NCBI GenBank assembly: GCA_018396955.1
Contig: JAGTQI010000009.1
Location: 1-33,472 of the forward strand
DNA: 33,472 nucleotides
Source: Candidatus Bathyarchaeota archaeon
Lineage (GTDB): Archaea; Thermoproteota; Bathyarchaeia; Bathyarchaeales; Bathycorpusculaceae
Reading direction: 5' to 3'
The notes under the pieces: generated by a model
What the model was told of the DNA's origin: nothing
Seen by the model: only the letters and a program-made list of their open reading frames with translations
Database searches by the model: none
Part shown: positions 25,505 through 31,659 of the stretch, one piece after another
Numbering within the stretch: position 1 is the stretch's first letter
How the letters are laid out: each line of letters opens with the position of its first letter
Position numbers and translations under genes: made by a program

Positions 25505-26338
25505 TTGAAGGAAAAATTCTTAACGGCCCTTGCCCAAATCAGCTGCCAACGGGGAGACAAACAAGCAAACATACAAAAAATAGAAGAATATACCGAAAGA
25601 GCAAGGCGGCAAGGCGCAGAGCTCGTTATTTTCCCCGAACTTTCACTAACGGGATACACAATAAGGGATGAGCTTTACGAGCTAGCGGAGAAAATTCCTG
25701 GACCATCAACAAACGCCATTGAAAAAATCGCAAGGAAGTGTAAGGTCTACATAGTTTTTGGGATGCCGGAACTCAGCGCAAAGGCACAAGCAACAATCTA
25801 TAACTCTGCAGTTCTCGTGGGACCAGAAGGCTACATTGGAAAATATAGGAAGATGCACCTACCAACCCACAGCGTTTTCGAGGAAAAAAGATATTTTAGA
25901 CCCGGCTACCAAGCAGGGACTTTCGAAACAGCCATTGGGAAAATTGGGCTAATAATTTGCTATGACATCTTCTTCCCCGAAGTTTGCCGACTTACACGTT
26001 TGGAAGGTGCTCAAATGATCATTTGCATATCAGCCTCCCCATCTGTTCGCAAAGCGTTCTTTGAAGCTTTAACCGTTGCTAGGGCCATGGAAAACGCGGT
26101 GTTTCTGGCTTATGTCAACCTTGTGGGCATAGAAGATGGATTACAGTTCTGGGGCGGGAGCAGACTTGTAGCTCCAAACGGGAAGATAATTGCAAAGGCG
26201 AAATATGATGAGGAGGACTTAGTGGTGGGCGAAGTGAATTACATCGATATAAAGCCTGTTGAAGCCTTTGTCCCAACATTAAAGGACTTGCGCCCAGAAC
26301 TCTTCGACAAACTAAAGGGGAAGGCGGAAGAACTCTAG
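25505..26338 (+). CDS. Nitrilase-superfamily carbon-nitrogen hydrolase
   Basis: Amidase of the nitrilase fold, 277 residues, with an intact Glu-Lys-Cys triad: E45 in FPELSLTGY, K116 in KYRKMHLP and C152 in IICYDIFFPE. The start is TTG preceded by AAGGAAGGA. It follows nadE by 12 nt and must be cotranscribed. The glutaminase part of bacterial and eukaryotic glutamine-dependent NAD synthetase has the same fold, so a separate glutaminase for NadE is plausible. Omega-amidase or N-carbamoyl-amine hydrolase activity is equally open. Its stop lies within a CTAG that also holds the stop of the convergent pseudogene. Confidence 0.88.
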   Translation: MKEKFLTALAQISCQRGDKQANIQKIEEYTERARRQGAELVIFPELSLTGYTIRDELYELAEKIPGPSTNAIEKIARKCKVYIVFGMPELSAKAQATIYNSAVLVGPEGYIGKYRKMHLPTHSVFEEKRYFRPGYQAGTFETAIGKIGLIICYDIFFPEVCRLTRLEGAQMIICISASPSVRKAFFEALTVARAMENAVFLAYVNLVGIEDGLQFWGGSRLVAPNGKIIAKAKYDEEDLVVGEVNYIDIKPVEAFVPTLKDLRPELFDKLKGKAEEL

Positions 26339-27080
26339 CGAGAATCCTTAAGCTTTTTAACAACCTTTTCTATGCGATTGAAAGCCCCCTCTGACTGTTT
26401 ATAAGCAGCGTGGGAAATTCGGGTAACCTTCACCATAAGAACCAGAAGCCGACACTGGAACCGTAGCGACACACGCTTCGTAAATTACGTCTGAAATCAC
26501 AATCAAATCACGTTCAACAGCTATTTTGGCTAAAACTTTAAGTTCATCAAAAGAAAGGACCGTCCCGGTTGGGTTGTTTGGCGAGTTAAGAAGCATCACA
26601 CGTGATTTTTCCGTGATAAGTGACGTCACGTCATCAATGAAAGGCTTAAACTCATTCCTCTCCAATATAGAAATTGTTACGGGAATTCCGCCCGCCAATC
26701 TGACACAGGGTTCATAACAAATGAAACCGTGTTAGGGATTAACACTTCATCGCCGGGGTTGACTATAGCCAACAAAGCAGGGGAAATGGCCTCCGTCCCG
26801 CCAACAGTAACCAAAACCTCAGAGTTTGGGTCATATTTAAGGCCTTCTCAGCCAAAACCTCTCGAAGCTCTGGAATACCATTAGTCTGATCATAGTGAGT
26901 TTTACCCTCTAATACTGCCTTCCAACCTCTCGCCAAAGCATGCATGGGGCGGCGTAAAACCCAGCTTCTTCCCAACACTCAAATTAATAATTCCTGGAAT
27001 TTCTCAGTCCAAAGCGAAAAATCGGCGAATCCAGAGGGCTTTATCTTTTTTAGACGCTCAGAAGCCTTAAATTGCAACAT
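26335..27080 (-). pseudogene. Decayed class I aminotransferase (aspartate aminotransferase-like)
   Basis: Pieces of one PLP aminotransferase lie in order but in different frames on the minus strand. From the ATG at 27080: a start reading SGFADFSLWTEKFQEL; INLSVG; HALARGWKAVLEGKTHYDQT; LKYDPNSEVLVTVGGTEAIS; CYEPCVRLAGGIPVT; SRVMLLNSPNNPTGTVLSF to ISDVIYEA; then VATVPVSASGSYGEG, and finally VTRIS to IEKVVKKLKDSR and a stop. There are at least four frameshifts. Between VIYEA and VATVP about 100 or more residues are missing, including the PLP lysine. TATA box and start survive, suggesting recent decay. Confidence 0.88.
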
Positions 27081-27104
27081 CAAACACTTTCCTCTCACCA
27101 GTGC

Positions 27105-27112
27105 TATATAAT
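27105..27112 (-). promoter_or_regulatory. TATA box of the aminotransferase pseudogene
   Basis: TTATATAG on the minus strand, about 28 nt before the ATG at 27080, so the transcript would have almost no leader. It remains intact although the reading frame is destroyed. Confidence 0.5.
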
Positions 27113-27222
27113 GGTTAACGTCTTGGAAGCACACTTTTAAATGTTATTGAACAGAACTCTTTTAAAAAGGCTTGTATACAAAAGTGTATTCAAAAACCCC
27201 AATTCATAGGAGCGAAACTGAA

Positions 27223-27699
27223 ATGCAAAAAAACAACGTTCAATTATGGCTGAAAAATTCTTTAGAAGACCCCATAGTCAAAATACTCGCAAAAAACAGC
27301 CACTTAACAAAAACCCAACTAGAAACGCTGCTAATAGACATTTTAGCCGAAAATTTTTCGGGAAAACCACTAAAATATGATGAAAAAGCCAGATTACGCC
27401 TAACAAAGGCAAAAATAAGCCGTGGAGCCTTCAATAGAACTTTAAGGCAAGCGCAGAAAAACGTCATAAAAGCGGTTTACACTGTGCTGCTCTTGGGGTA
27501 TTTGGGAATCTTTGAAAGCCCAACGCTTGACCAGTATATTGAAATTGCAAATAAGCTACAAGAATACATAGACGCCTACAAAAGCCTGCCAAACAAAACT
27601 GAGCGACCAGAAGAACAAATAAGATTCCTTAAATTGCTAAGGGAAGAGCTCGAAAATAGCTTGAAAAAGCTCTCAAATCCATCCGAAGGCTTCATGTGA
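27223..27699 (+). CDS. Unrecognised helical protein, 158 residues
   Basis: I do not recognise this family. The protein is rich in lysine, leucine and glutamate and appears almost all helical. LTKTQLETLLIDIL (about 29-42) and SRGAFNRTLRQAQKNVIKAV (about 66-85) look like helix-turn-helix elements followed by a hydrophobic helix LLLGYLGIF. The tail is a long charged helix. ATG 27223 is preferred to TTG 27172 because GGAG lies 10 nt before it. A TATA-like TTTTAAAA at about 27160-27168 fits. Its stop overlaps the first copy of the repeated CTTGTGA-type element. Confidence 0.7.
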   Translation: MQKNNVQLWLKNSLEDPIVKILAKNSHLTKTQLETLLIDILAENFSGKPLKYDEKARLRLTKAKISRGAFNRTLRQAQKNVIKAVYTVLLLGYLGIFESPTLDQYIEIANKLQEYIDAYKSLPNKTERPEEQIRFLKLLREELENSLKKLSNPSEGFM

Positions 27700-27715
27700 C
27701 GTCACGAGTCACAAG
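27696..27715 (-). promoter_or_regulatory. Operator-like element, copy 1
   Basis: Read on the minus strand this is CTTGTGACTCGTGACGTCAC. It matches copy 2 (27835-27854) at 17 of 20 positions in inverted orientation. It overlaps the stop of the 158-residue gene and contains the palindrome GTGACGTCAC. Confidence 0.5.
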
Positions 27716-27834
27716 TAAAGCAATAGACACTTCCATTGCGAAAATGGGGGAAACATAAAAATAGGGCTAAATAGGAGAAAAAGGTCAAAAACAAGGTTTT
27801 TTCTTAAGGATAAAAAGTAACGTTGCATATACTG

Positions 27835-27854
27835 CTTGTGACTTGTGATGTCAT
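27835..27854 (+). promoter_or_regulatory. Operator-like element, copy 2
   Basis: CTTGTGACTTGTGATGTCAT contains two direct CTTGTGA units 7 nt apart. It lies about 25 nt upstream of the TATA box of the membrane-anchored winged-helix gene. Confidence 0.55.
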
Positions 27855-27876
27855 AGTTCTCCATAACAGCCGCAAT

Positions 27877-27886
27877 CCTTAAATGT
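27877..27886 (+). promoter_or_regulatory. TATA box of the membrane-anchored winged-helix gene
   Basis: CCTTAAATGT lies about 85 nt before the ATG at 27967, placing transcription start near 27907 and leaving a 60-nt leader. The operator-like copy 3 covers that start. Confidence 0.45.
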
Positions 27887-27900
27887 TCTTTCATGGTTAA

Positions 27901-27920
27901 ACTGTGATGTGTGATGTAAC
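27901..27920 (+). promoter_or_regulatory. Operator-like element, copy 3 (over the predicted transcription start)
   Basis: ACTGTGATGTGTGATGTAAC matches copy 2 at 14 of 20 positions and keeps the TGTGA-N-N-TGTGATGT core. Binding here would block initiation, consistent with a repressor site, possibly autoregulatory. Confidence 0.45.
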
Positions 27921-27966
27921 GTGGTAAAAGTCGCAATATGTTACAGGAGAGTCAAGGGGGCAACAC

Positions 27967-28680
27967 ATGGTTGATCTTTTAATTATTATCTCGAGCGTTT
28001 TTCTGGCTGCGGCTATTAGTGCTGCTATAGAATATTATAGGAACATTGTTAGAATTAGGAAAGAGTACGAGAAAGCTAAGGAAGCATTTAGTGACATAAT
28101 CTTGAGCTTTAGTAGGGAACTTAAGCATGCAACAGAAGCCTTGAAAACCATTTCTTACAAGGTTGAAGCCGCTTCTGCCAAGGGTGACAATACGCTGAAG
28201 GCTGTTAAAGACTTGGAGAATCGACTAAAGCTCTTGGAAGTTAATACAAAGGAGTTGCGTGAGGATAGGGAGAAGATGATAACTCGGATAAGCGATATGG
28301 AAAAGCAAACTCGTGACATCACCGAGGCATATAAAGAGGTTCTAGTGAAAGTTTCAACAATTGAAGAGAGAACTCAAAAAGTGCCAACACTTCCTGAACC
28401 TGGAGTTGAAGCAGTTATACCAATAAAGAGGGAGAAGGCACTAGCCAAATTAACACAAACCGAACTTGCTGTTTTGGAGATGTTAGCCGCTGAGGGCCCA
28501 AAAACAGCCCCAGAAATTAAGGAGAGAATTAGGCTTAGCAGGGAGCACACGGCAAGGCTTATGAAGAAGCTTTACGAGGAAGGCTATTTGGAAAGGGACT
28601 CAAGTAAAATTCCCTTCAAATACAGCGTGAAGAAGGAGATGGAGAATTTTTTAAAGAAGGCTGAAACGGAGGCCGCTTAA
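27967..28680 (+). CDS. Membrane-anchored coiled-coil protein with C-terminal winged helix
   Basis: A 237-residue protein with three clear parts. Residues 3-22 are one hydrophobic helix at the very N-terminus, likely a membrane anchor. Residues 30-150 are a long charged heptad-type coiled coil. Residues 160-225 are a MarR/TrmB-like winged helix: LTQTELAVLEMLAAEG, TAPEIKERIRLSREHTARLM (recognition helix) and the wing ERDSSKIPFKYSV. It would hold DNA at the membrane or signal from it. Two purine-rich ribosome sites (AGGAG and AAGGGGG) precede the ATG. It is convergent with another winged-helix gene 8 nt away and lies about 0.6 kb from the predicted origin. The family is not recognised beyond its domains. 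Confidence 0.82.
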   Translation: MVDLLIIISSVFLAAAISAAIEYYRNIVRIRKEYEKAKEAFSDIILSFSRELKHATEALKTISYKVEAASAKGDNTLKAVKDLENRLKLLEVNTKELREDREKMITRISDMEKQTRDITEAYKEVLVKVSTIEERTQKVPTLPEPGVEAVIPIKREKALAKLTQTELAVLEMLAAEGPKTAPEIKERIRLSREHTARLMKKLYEEGYLERDSSKIPFKYSVKKEMENFLKKAETEAA

Positions 28681-28687
28681 AAGGGTC

Positions 28688-29104
28688 TTAACCCTCGTTT
28701 GGTATATGGTGCTTTACTATAACTTGTGGTGAATTAGGCGCAATTCTGTACTGGAGACGATTAGATGCGCCAGCCTTTACGAGTAGTCCTTTACCAGCCA
28801 TTCTTGAGAGGTAGGTGGCCACCGTGCTTAGGCTGATGGGCTCCTTAAACTCTTGTTCGTAGGCTATTTGAACTTCCTTTGACGAGAACCAAACAAGGGG
28901 GAAGTTCTTTTGAAGAACTGCCAACAGCTTATCATATTTTGACTTCTTAACGCTAGTAATGCCAACCCCGTGATTGGCGCTTGATGTAACCCCTCCCAGT
29001 AACTCCACAAGGTCTAATAGACGCAAGGCTTTGTCTCGCGTTATTTGTCCTTCAATGGATATGCAATATTTATTGCCTTCACCATCGAACACTTCGACTC
29101 TCAT
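28688..29104 (-). CDS. Winged-helix-type protein of unknown function
   Basis: A 138-residue protein. The N-terminal third (MRVEVFDGEGNKYCISIEGQ) looks like beta strands followed by a helix DKALRLLDLVELLGG. The C-terminal part (about 65-130) resembles a winged helix: VWFSSKEVQIAYEQEF, LSTVATYLSRMAGKGLL and RLQYRIAP. The frame reaches back to GTG 29164, but a TATA-like GCTATATC lies just upstream of that GTG, so ATG 29104 is the better start. A TCACAAG unit overlaps this promoter. The function is unknown; its position beside the origin is the main clue. Confidence 0.72.
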   Translation of the reverse strand: MRVEVFDGEGNKYCISIEGQITRDKALRLLDLVELLGGVTSSANHGVGITSVKKSKYDKLLAVLQKNFPLVWFSSKEVQIAYEQEFKEPISLSTVATYLSRMAGKGLLVKAGASNRLQYRIAPNSPQVIVKHHIPNEG

Positions 29105-29160
29105 CTTTCTCGCTGGCACTGCCGTCGGACACCCGCAAATTCTCTTCACAGATTTGCACT

Positions 29161-29176
29161 TCACAAGATATAGCTA
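29161..29176 (-). promoter_or_regulatory. TATA-like box and CTTGTGA unit before the 138-residue winged-helix gene
   Basis: On the minus strand, GCTATATCTTGTGA: a TATA-like box fused to one CTTGTGA unit. This is the same 7-mer that recurs at 27709, 27835, 27842, 29421 and 29432. Confidence 0.45.
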
Positions 29177-29318
29177 TTGCGGTGAAGTCAAGGATATTCA
29201 AAAAGCCAATTTTAAACCGGAAATGACGTAAAGCGCTTTATTTCCAAAGATTTTGGATAACAAAGTTTACAGACAATTTCCTTATGTAAAACAAAAGAGT
29301 CGGCAAATTGCGCTGGCG

Positions 29319-29342
29319 TTTTCCAGTAGAAACTATGGGGTG
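29319..29342 (+). other. Origin recognition box 1
   Basis: TTTTCCAGTAGAAAC followed by TATGGGGTG. It keeps the TTCCA, GAAAC and GGGGT blocks of archaeal ORB elements, differing at one position of the dyad (TAG for TGG). Confidence 0.75.
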
Positions 29343-29428
29343 CCTTTTCCAAAAAGAAGAGACACAGAAATAGCAATACGGTGAGAATTAAGGGAATAAA
29401 AACACCAAAAATAAGTAAATTCACAAGT

Positions 29429-29447
29429 TTTTCACAAGGTGTGAAAA
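29429..29447. promoter_or_regulatory. Perfect palindrome inside the predicted origin
   Basis: TTTTCACA and TGTGAAAA with a 3-nt centre (AGG). The left arm includes a TCACAAG unit, and a second copy starts 11 nt earlier at 29421. It looks like a dimer binding site for a protein other than Orc1, because it lacks the ORB G-tract. Confidence 0.5.
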
Positions 29448-29537
29448 GAATATGGTTTCGTTACGCCTTAGTATGACGAATGTGTTCAGCTGTTGTAAGT
29501 TTCTTGGCTTTAAGTATATGTGAGATATTAGGGGTGC

Positions 29538-29561
29538 TACCCCGCTGTTTCCATTGGAAAG
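29538..29561 (-). other. Origin recognition box 2
   Basis: On the minus strand, TTTCCAATGGAAACAGCGGGGT. This is the best dyad of the three (TCCAnTGGA) with the G-tract intact. Confidence 0.78.
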
Positions 29562-29721
29562 GATGTTTGCGCTAAAACTTCTTCGTTACTACAGATCAAG
29601 GTGAAACATTTTTAGTTTAGGTATAAAAACTTCTACGAGAACTTTTTTTATTTGTAAAGATCTCTAACCGTTCAGAGTATTTTTCCTTTTCCAGGAAACA
29701 GAAATTTTAAAAACTTAAGAG

Positions 29722-29745
29722 TATTCCAGTTGAAATGATGGGGTG
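29722..29745 (+). other. Origin recognition box 3
   Basis: TATTCCAGTTGAAATGATGGGGTG. It shares the TTCCAGT core and GATGGGGTG tract with box 1 and is oriented opposite to box 2. Confidence 0.75.
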
Positions 29746-29894
29746 TCTCCTTTTTCTAATAACAGAACATCTACCACTTTTAGGATTTTACTGCTGCTTG
29801 TTCACTTTTCTGTATGAGATGCCTTATCTTTAAACTCTTCAAAAATGAGGCGAACACACTTTGCATAAAGTTTCATTTAGGAGAAAGGAGTCTA

Positions 29895-31145
29895 ATGAAG
29901 GATACAAGTATACTTGATGAGGTGTTTGAAAGATTCTGCAATACGGTGGGCGTGTTTAAGGACAGGGAGGTTCTCCGGCACGACTATTTACCAGAGAAGC
30001 TTCCCCATCGTGAAGAACAGATTCGACGCCTTGGAGAGGTTATTGCACCAGTTTTGAAGGGCGCACGATGTTCCAACATTTTTGTTTACGGGAAAACGGG
30101 CACCGGTAAAACTGCTGTGACTAAATATGTCTTGAACCACTTGGAAGTTAAGGCTAAGGAAATCGGTGCACCTGTAAGTTTTTGTTATGTAAATTGTCGC
30201 TTGGCTGGAACCGAGTATAGGGTTCTTGCGAGTTTATGCCAGAGTATTAACCTCGTAGTTCCGTTCACTGGGCTTTCTCTTGGCGAGGTTTTTGACCGGT
30301 TTAAGCAAGGCTTGGATACTGCTAAGAGGATACTGATTGTCGCCCTTGATGAGGTGGACGCCATAGTAAAGGCGCGAAGCGACATTCTCCTATACGAACT
30401 CACAAGAATCAACGAAATATTAACACGCAGTAAAGCCTCCGTAATAGGCATTTCCAATGACTTACGCCTAAAAGAGTTCCTAGACCCTCGGGTTCTAAGC
30501 TCCCTGAGCGAAGAGGAAATAGTCTTTAGGCCCTATAATGCAGCTGAACTAAGGAACATTTTGGCCGAGCGGGCGCAAATGGCTTTCCGCGATGGGGCCC
30601 TTACCGAGGGAGCTCTAAGCCTTTGCGCGGCTTTGGCGGCTGCCGAGCACGGTGATGCTCGGAGAGCCTTGGATCTGCTAAGAGTTGCTGGCGAAGTTGC
30701 AGAACGTAAAGGAGAAAGCACTGTTACTGAGGAGCATGTCCGCGAGGCTGAGAGGCTTATAGAGCATAATAGAGTTGTTGATGCTTTGGCAAATTTGACC
30801 TTACACTCTAAACTTGTGATGCTGAGCGTTTATCATCTTGTTAGGGCGAACGGTTACCGTGCGGTTACGGGCGAAATTTATGAGGTGTATAATGAGCTTT
30901 GCAGCGAATTGGCTGTAACGCCTTTAACTCAGAGGCGTGTTAGCACCTTGGTTAACGAGCTTGATGCTTTGGGTCTGCTAAACGCGCAAGTTGTGAGCAT
31001 GGGACGTTATGGACGGACGAAAAAGATCCGCATGGAGGTGACACGCACCCTTATTAAAGAAGCCTTCTCTAATGACAGTAGGCTTGGACGCTTGATTGAT
31101 TATGAGCCCAAAAGTCTTTCAAAAGATGCGGGTAGTAGGAATTGA
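29895..31145 (+). CDS. orc1: Orc1/Cdc6 replication initiator
   Basis: AAA+ ATPase that binds ORB elements and loads the MCM helicase. Walker A is YGKTGTGKTA near residues 64-73 and Walker B is LIVALDEVDAI near 146-156. The sensor-1 region is VIGISNDLRLKEFLDPR, and SSLSEEEIVFRPYNAAEL with the lid domain GDARRALDLLRVA follows. The C-terminal winged helix (about 305-400) would contact origin DNA. The frame begins at 29814, but ATG 29895 with GGAG 5 nt upstream and MKDTSILDEVF is the natural start (416 residues). A TATA-like TTTAAACT lies at about 29827. Its 3' end overlaps the DUF99 gene. Confidence 0.97.
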   Translation: MKDTSILDEVFERFCNTVGVFKDREVLRHDYLPEKLPHREEQIRRLGEVIAPVLKGARCSNIFVYGKTGTGKTAVTKYVLNHLEVKAKEIGAPVSFCYVNCRLAGTEYRVLASLCQSINLVVPFTGLSLGEVFDRFKQGLDTAKRILIVALDEVDAIVKARSDILLYELTRINEILTRSKASVIGISNDLRLKEFLDPRVLSSLSEEEIVFRPYNAAELRNILAERAQMAFRDGALTEGALSLCAALAAAEHGDARRALDLLRVAGEVAERKGESTVTEEHVREAERLIEHNRVVDALANLTLHSKLVMLSVYHLVRANGYRAVTGEIYEVYNELCSELAVTPLTQRRVSTLVNELDALGLLNAQVVSMGRYGRTKKIRMEVTRTLIKEAFSNDSRLGRLIDYEPKSLSKDAGSRN

Positions 31146-31659
31146 AGATGGAAGTTTTGTAAAGGGTGTTGATGAAAAGGCTCTTTTGGCCGCTGTCCTT
31201 TTCAAGGGGTTAAAGATTGAGGATGTGACTTTCAAATGGATAACTGTTGATGGCTTTGATGCAACGGAAAAGGCTGCAGAAATCCTAAAACAGTGGGATT
31301 TTCAAGCGGTCATGCTTGCTGGAGTGTCCTTTGCCGGCTTTAACGTTATAGACCCTTTAGCTCTTTCTGACATGTTTCAAAAACCCATAGTTGTTGTGGC
31401 AAGAACAAAGCCTGATAATCGGGCGGTTAAAAGTGCACTTATACGACACTTCAAGGATTGGGCACGACGCTGGGAGGTTTTTGCAAAATTAGGGCCAATC
31501 TATGAGGTGAAGGTGTTGGAAGGTGAGGCCCCATTATATTTTGAAGTTGTTGGGGCAAAGATGGAGTGGGCCAGCCAGCTTATAACAAGTTTTGTTGCCT
31601 GTGGCAGAATACCGGAACCCCTCCGTGTCGCTAGACTAATCGCACGCGGCCTATCTTAA
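31102..31659 (+). CDS. DUF99 family protein (UPF0215, endonuclease dU-like)
   Basis: Member of the DUF99/UPF0215 family, listed in protein family databases as endonuclease dU and related in fold to endonuclease V. It would be a DNA repair nuclease acting on deaminated bases, but I rely on family naming only. Seen: MRVVGIEDGSFVKG, WITVDGFDATEKAAEIL, VMLAGVSFAGFNVIDPLAL, KPIVVVARTKPDN, and the C-terminal RIPEPLRVARLIARGL, all typical. It has 185 residues from ATG 31102, overlapping the end of orc1 by 44 nt; ATG 31126 is an alternative. The overlap implies cotranscription with orc1. Confidence 0.88.
   Translation: MSPKVFQKMRVVGIEDGSFVKGVDEKALLAAVLFKGLKIEDVTFKWITVDGFDATEKAAEILKQWDFQAVMLAGVSFAGFNVIDPLALSDMFQKPIVVVARTKPDNRAVKSALIRHFKDWARRWEVFAKLGPIYEVKVLEGEAPLYFEVVGAKMEWASQLITSFVACGRIPEPLRVARLIARGLS

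Larger units (their letters stand above)
29225..29894. other. Predicted chromosomal replication origin (oriC) upstream of orc1/cdc6
   Basis: A 670-nt region without convincing genes, immediately before orc1/cdc6. It holds three copies of a 24-nt element that fits the archaeal origin recognition box, TTCCA(n)TGGAAAC followed by a GGGGT tract. Two copies (29538-29561 minus, 29722-29745 plus) face outward around an AT-rich stretch (about 29600-29715, with runs of T and A) that could be the duplex unwinding element. A degenerate box, TTTTCCAGGAAACAGAAA, lies at about 29687. This matches the known layout of archaeal origins next to orc1/cdc6. Activity is untested. Confidence 0.8.

Noticed and set aside
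26618-26640. TGACGTCACGTCA, resembling copy 1 of the operator-like elements
   Set aside because: It lies inside the pseudogene and is accounted for by former coding sequence (DDVTSL); it lacks the CTTGTGA unit.
28688-29164. Longer start (GTG 29164) for the 138-residue winged-helix protein
   Set aside because: A TATA-like box sits directly against that GTG, so transcription should begin downstream of it. The cysteine-rich extra 20 residues could still be real if the TATA call is wrong.
29212-29424. A 70-codon minus-strand frame with a hydrophobic N-terminus
   Set aside because: It starts at GTG without a ribosome site, begins within the CTTGTGA cluster and runs through origin recognition box 1. 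More likely chance in origin DNA, although a small membrane protein cannot be fully excluded.
29814-29894. N-terminal extension of Orc1
   Set aside because: It is unlike Orc1 family sequence and contains a TATA-like element; GGAG stands directly before ATG 29895.
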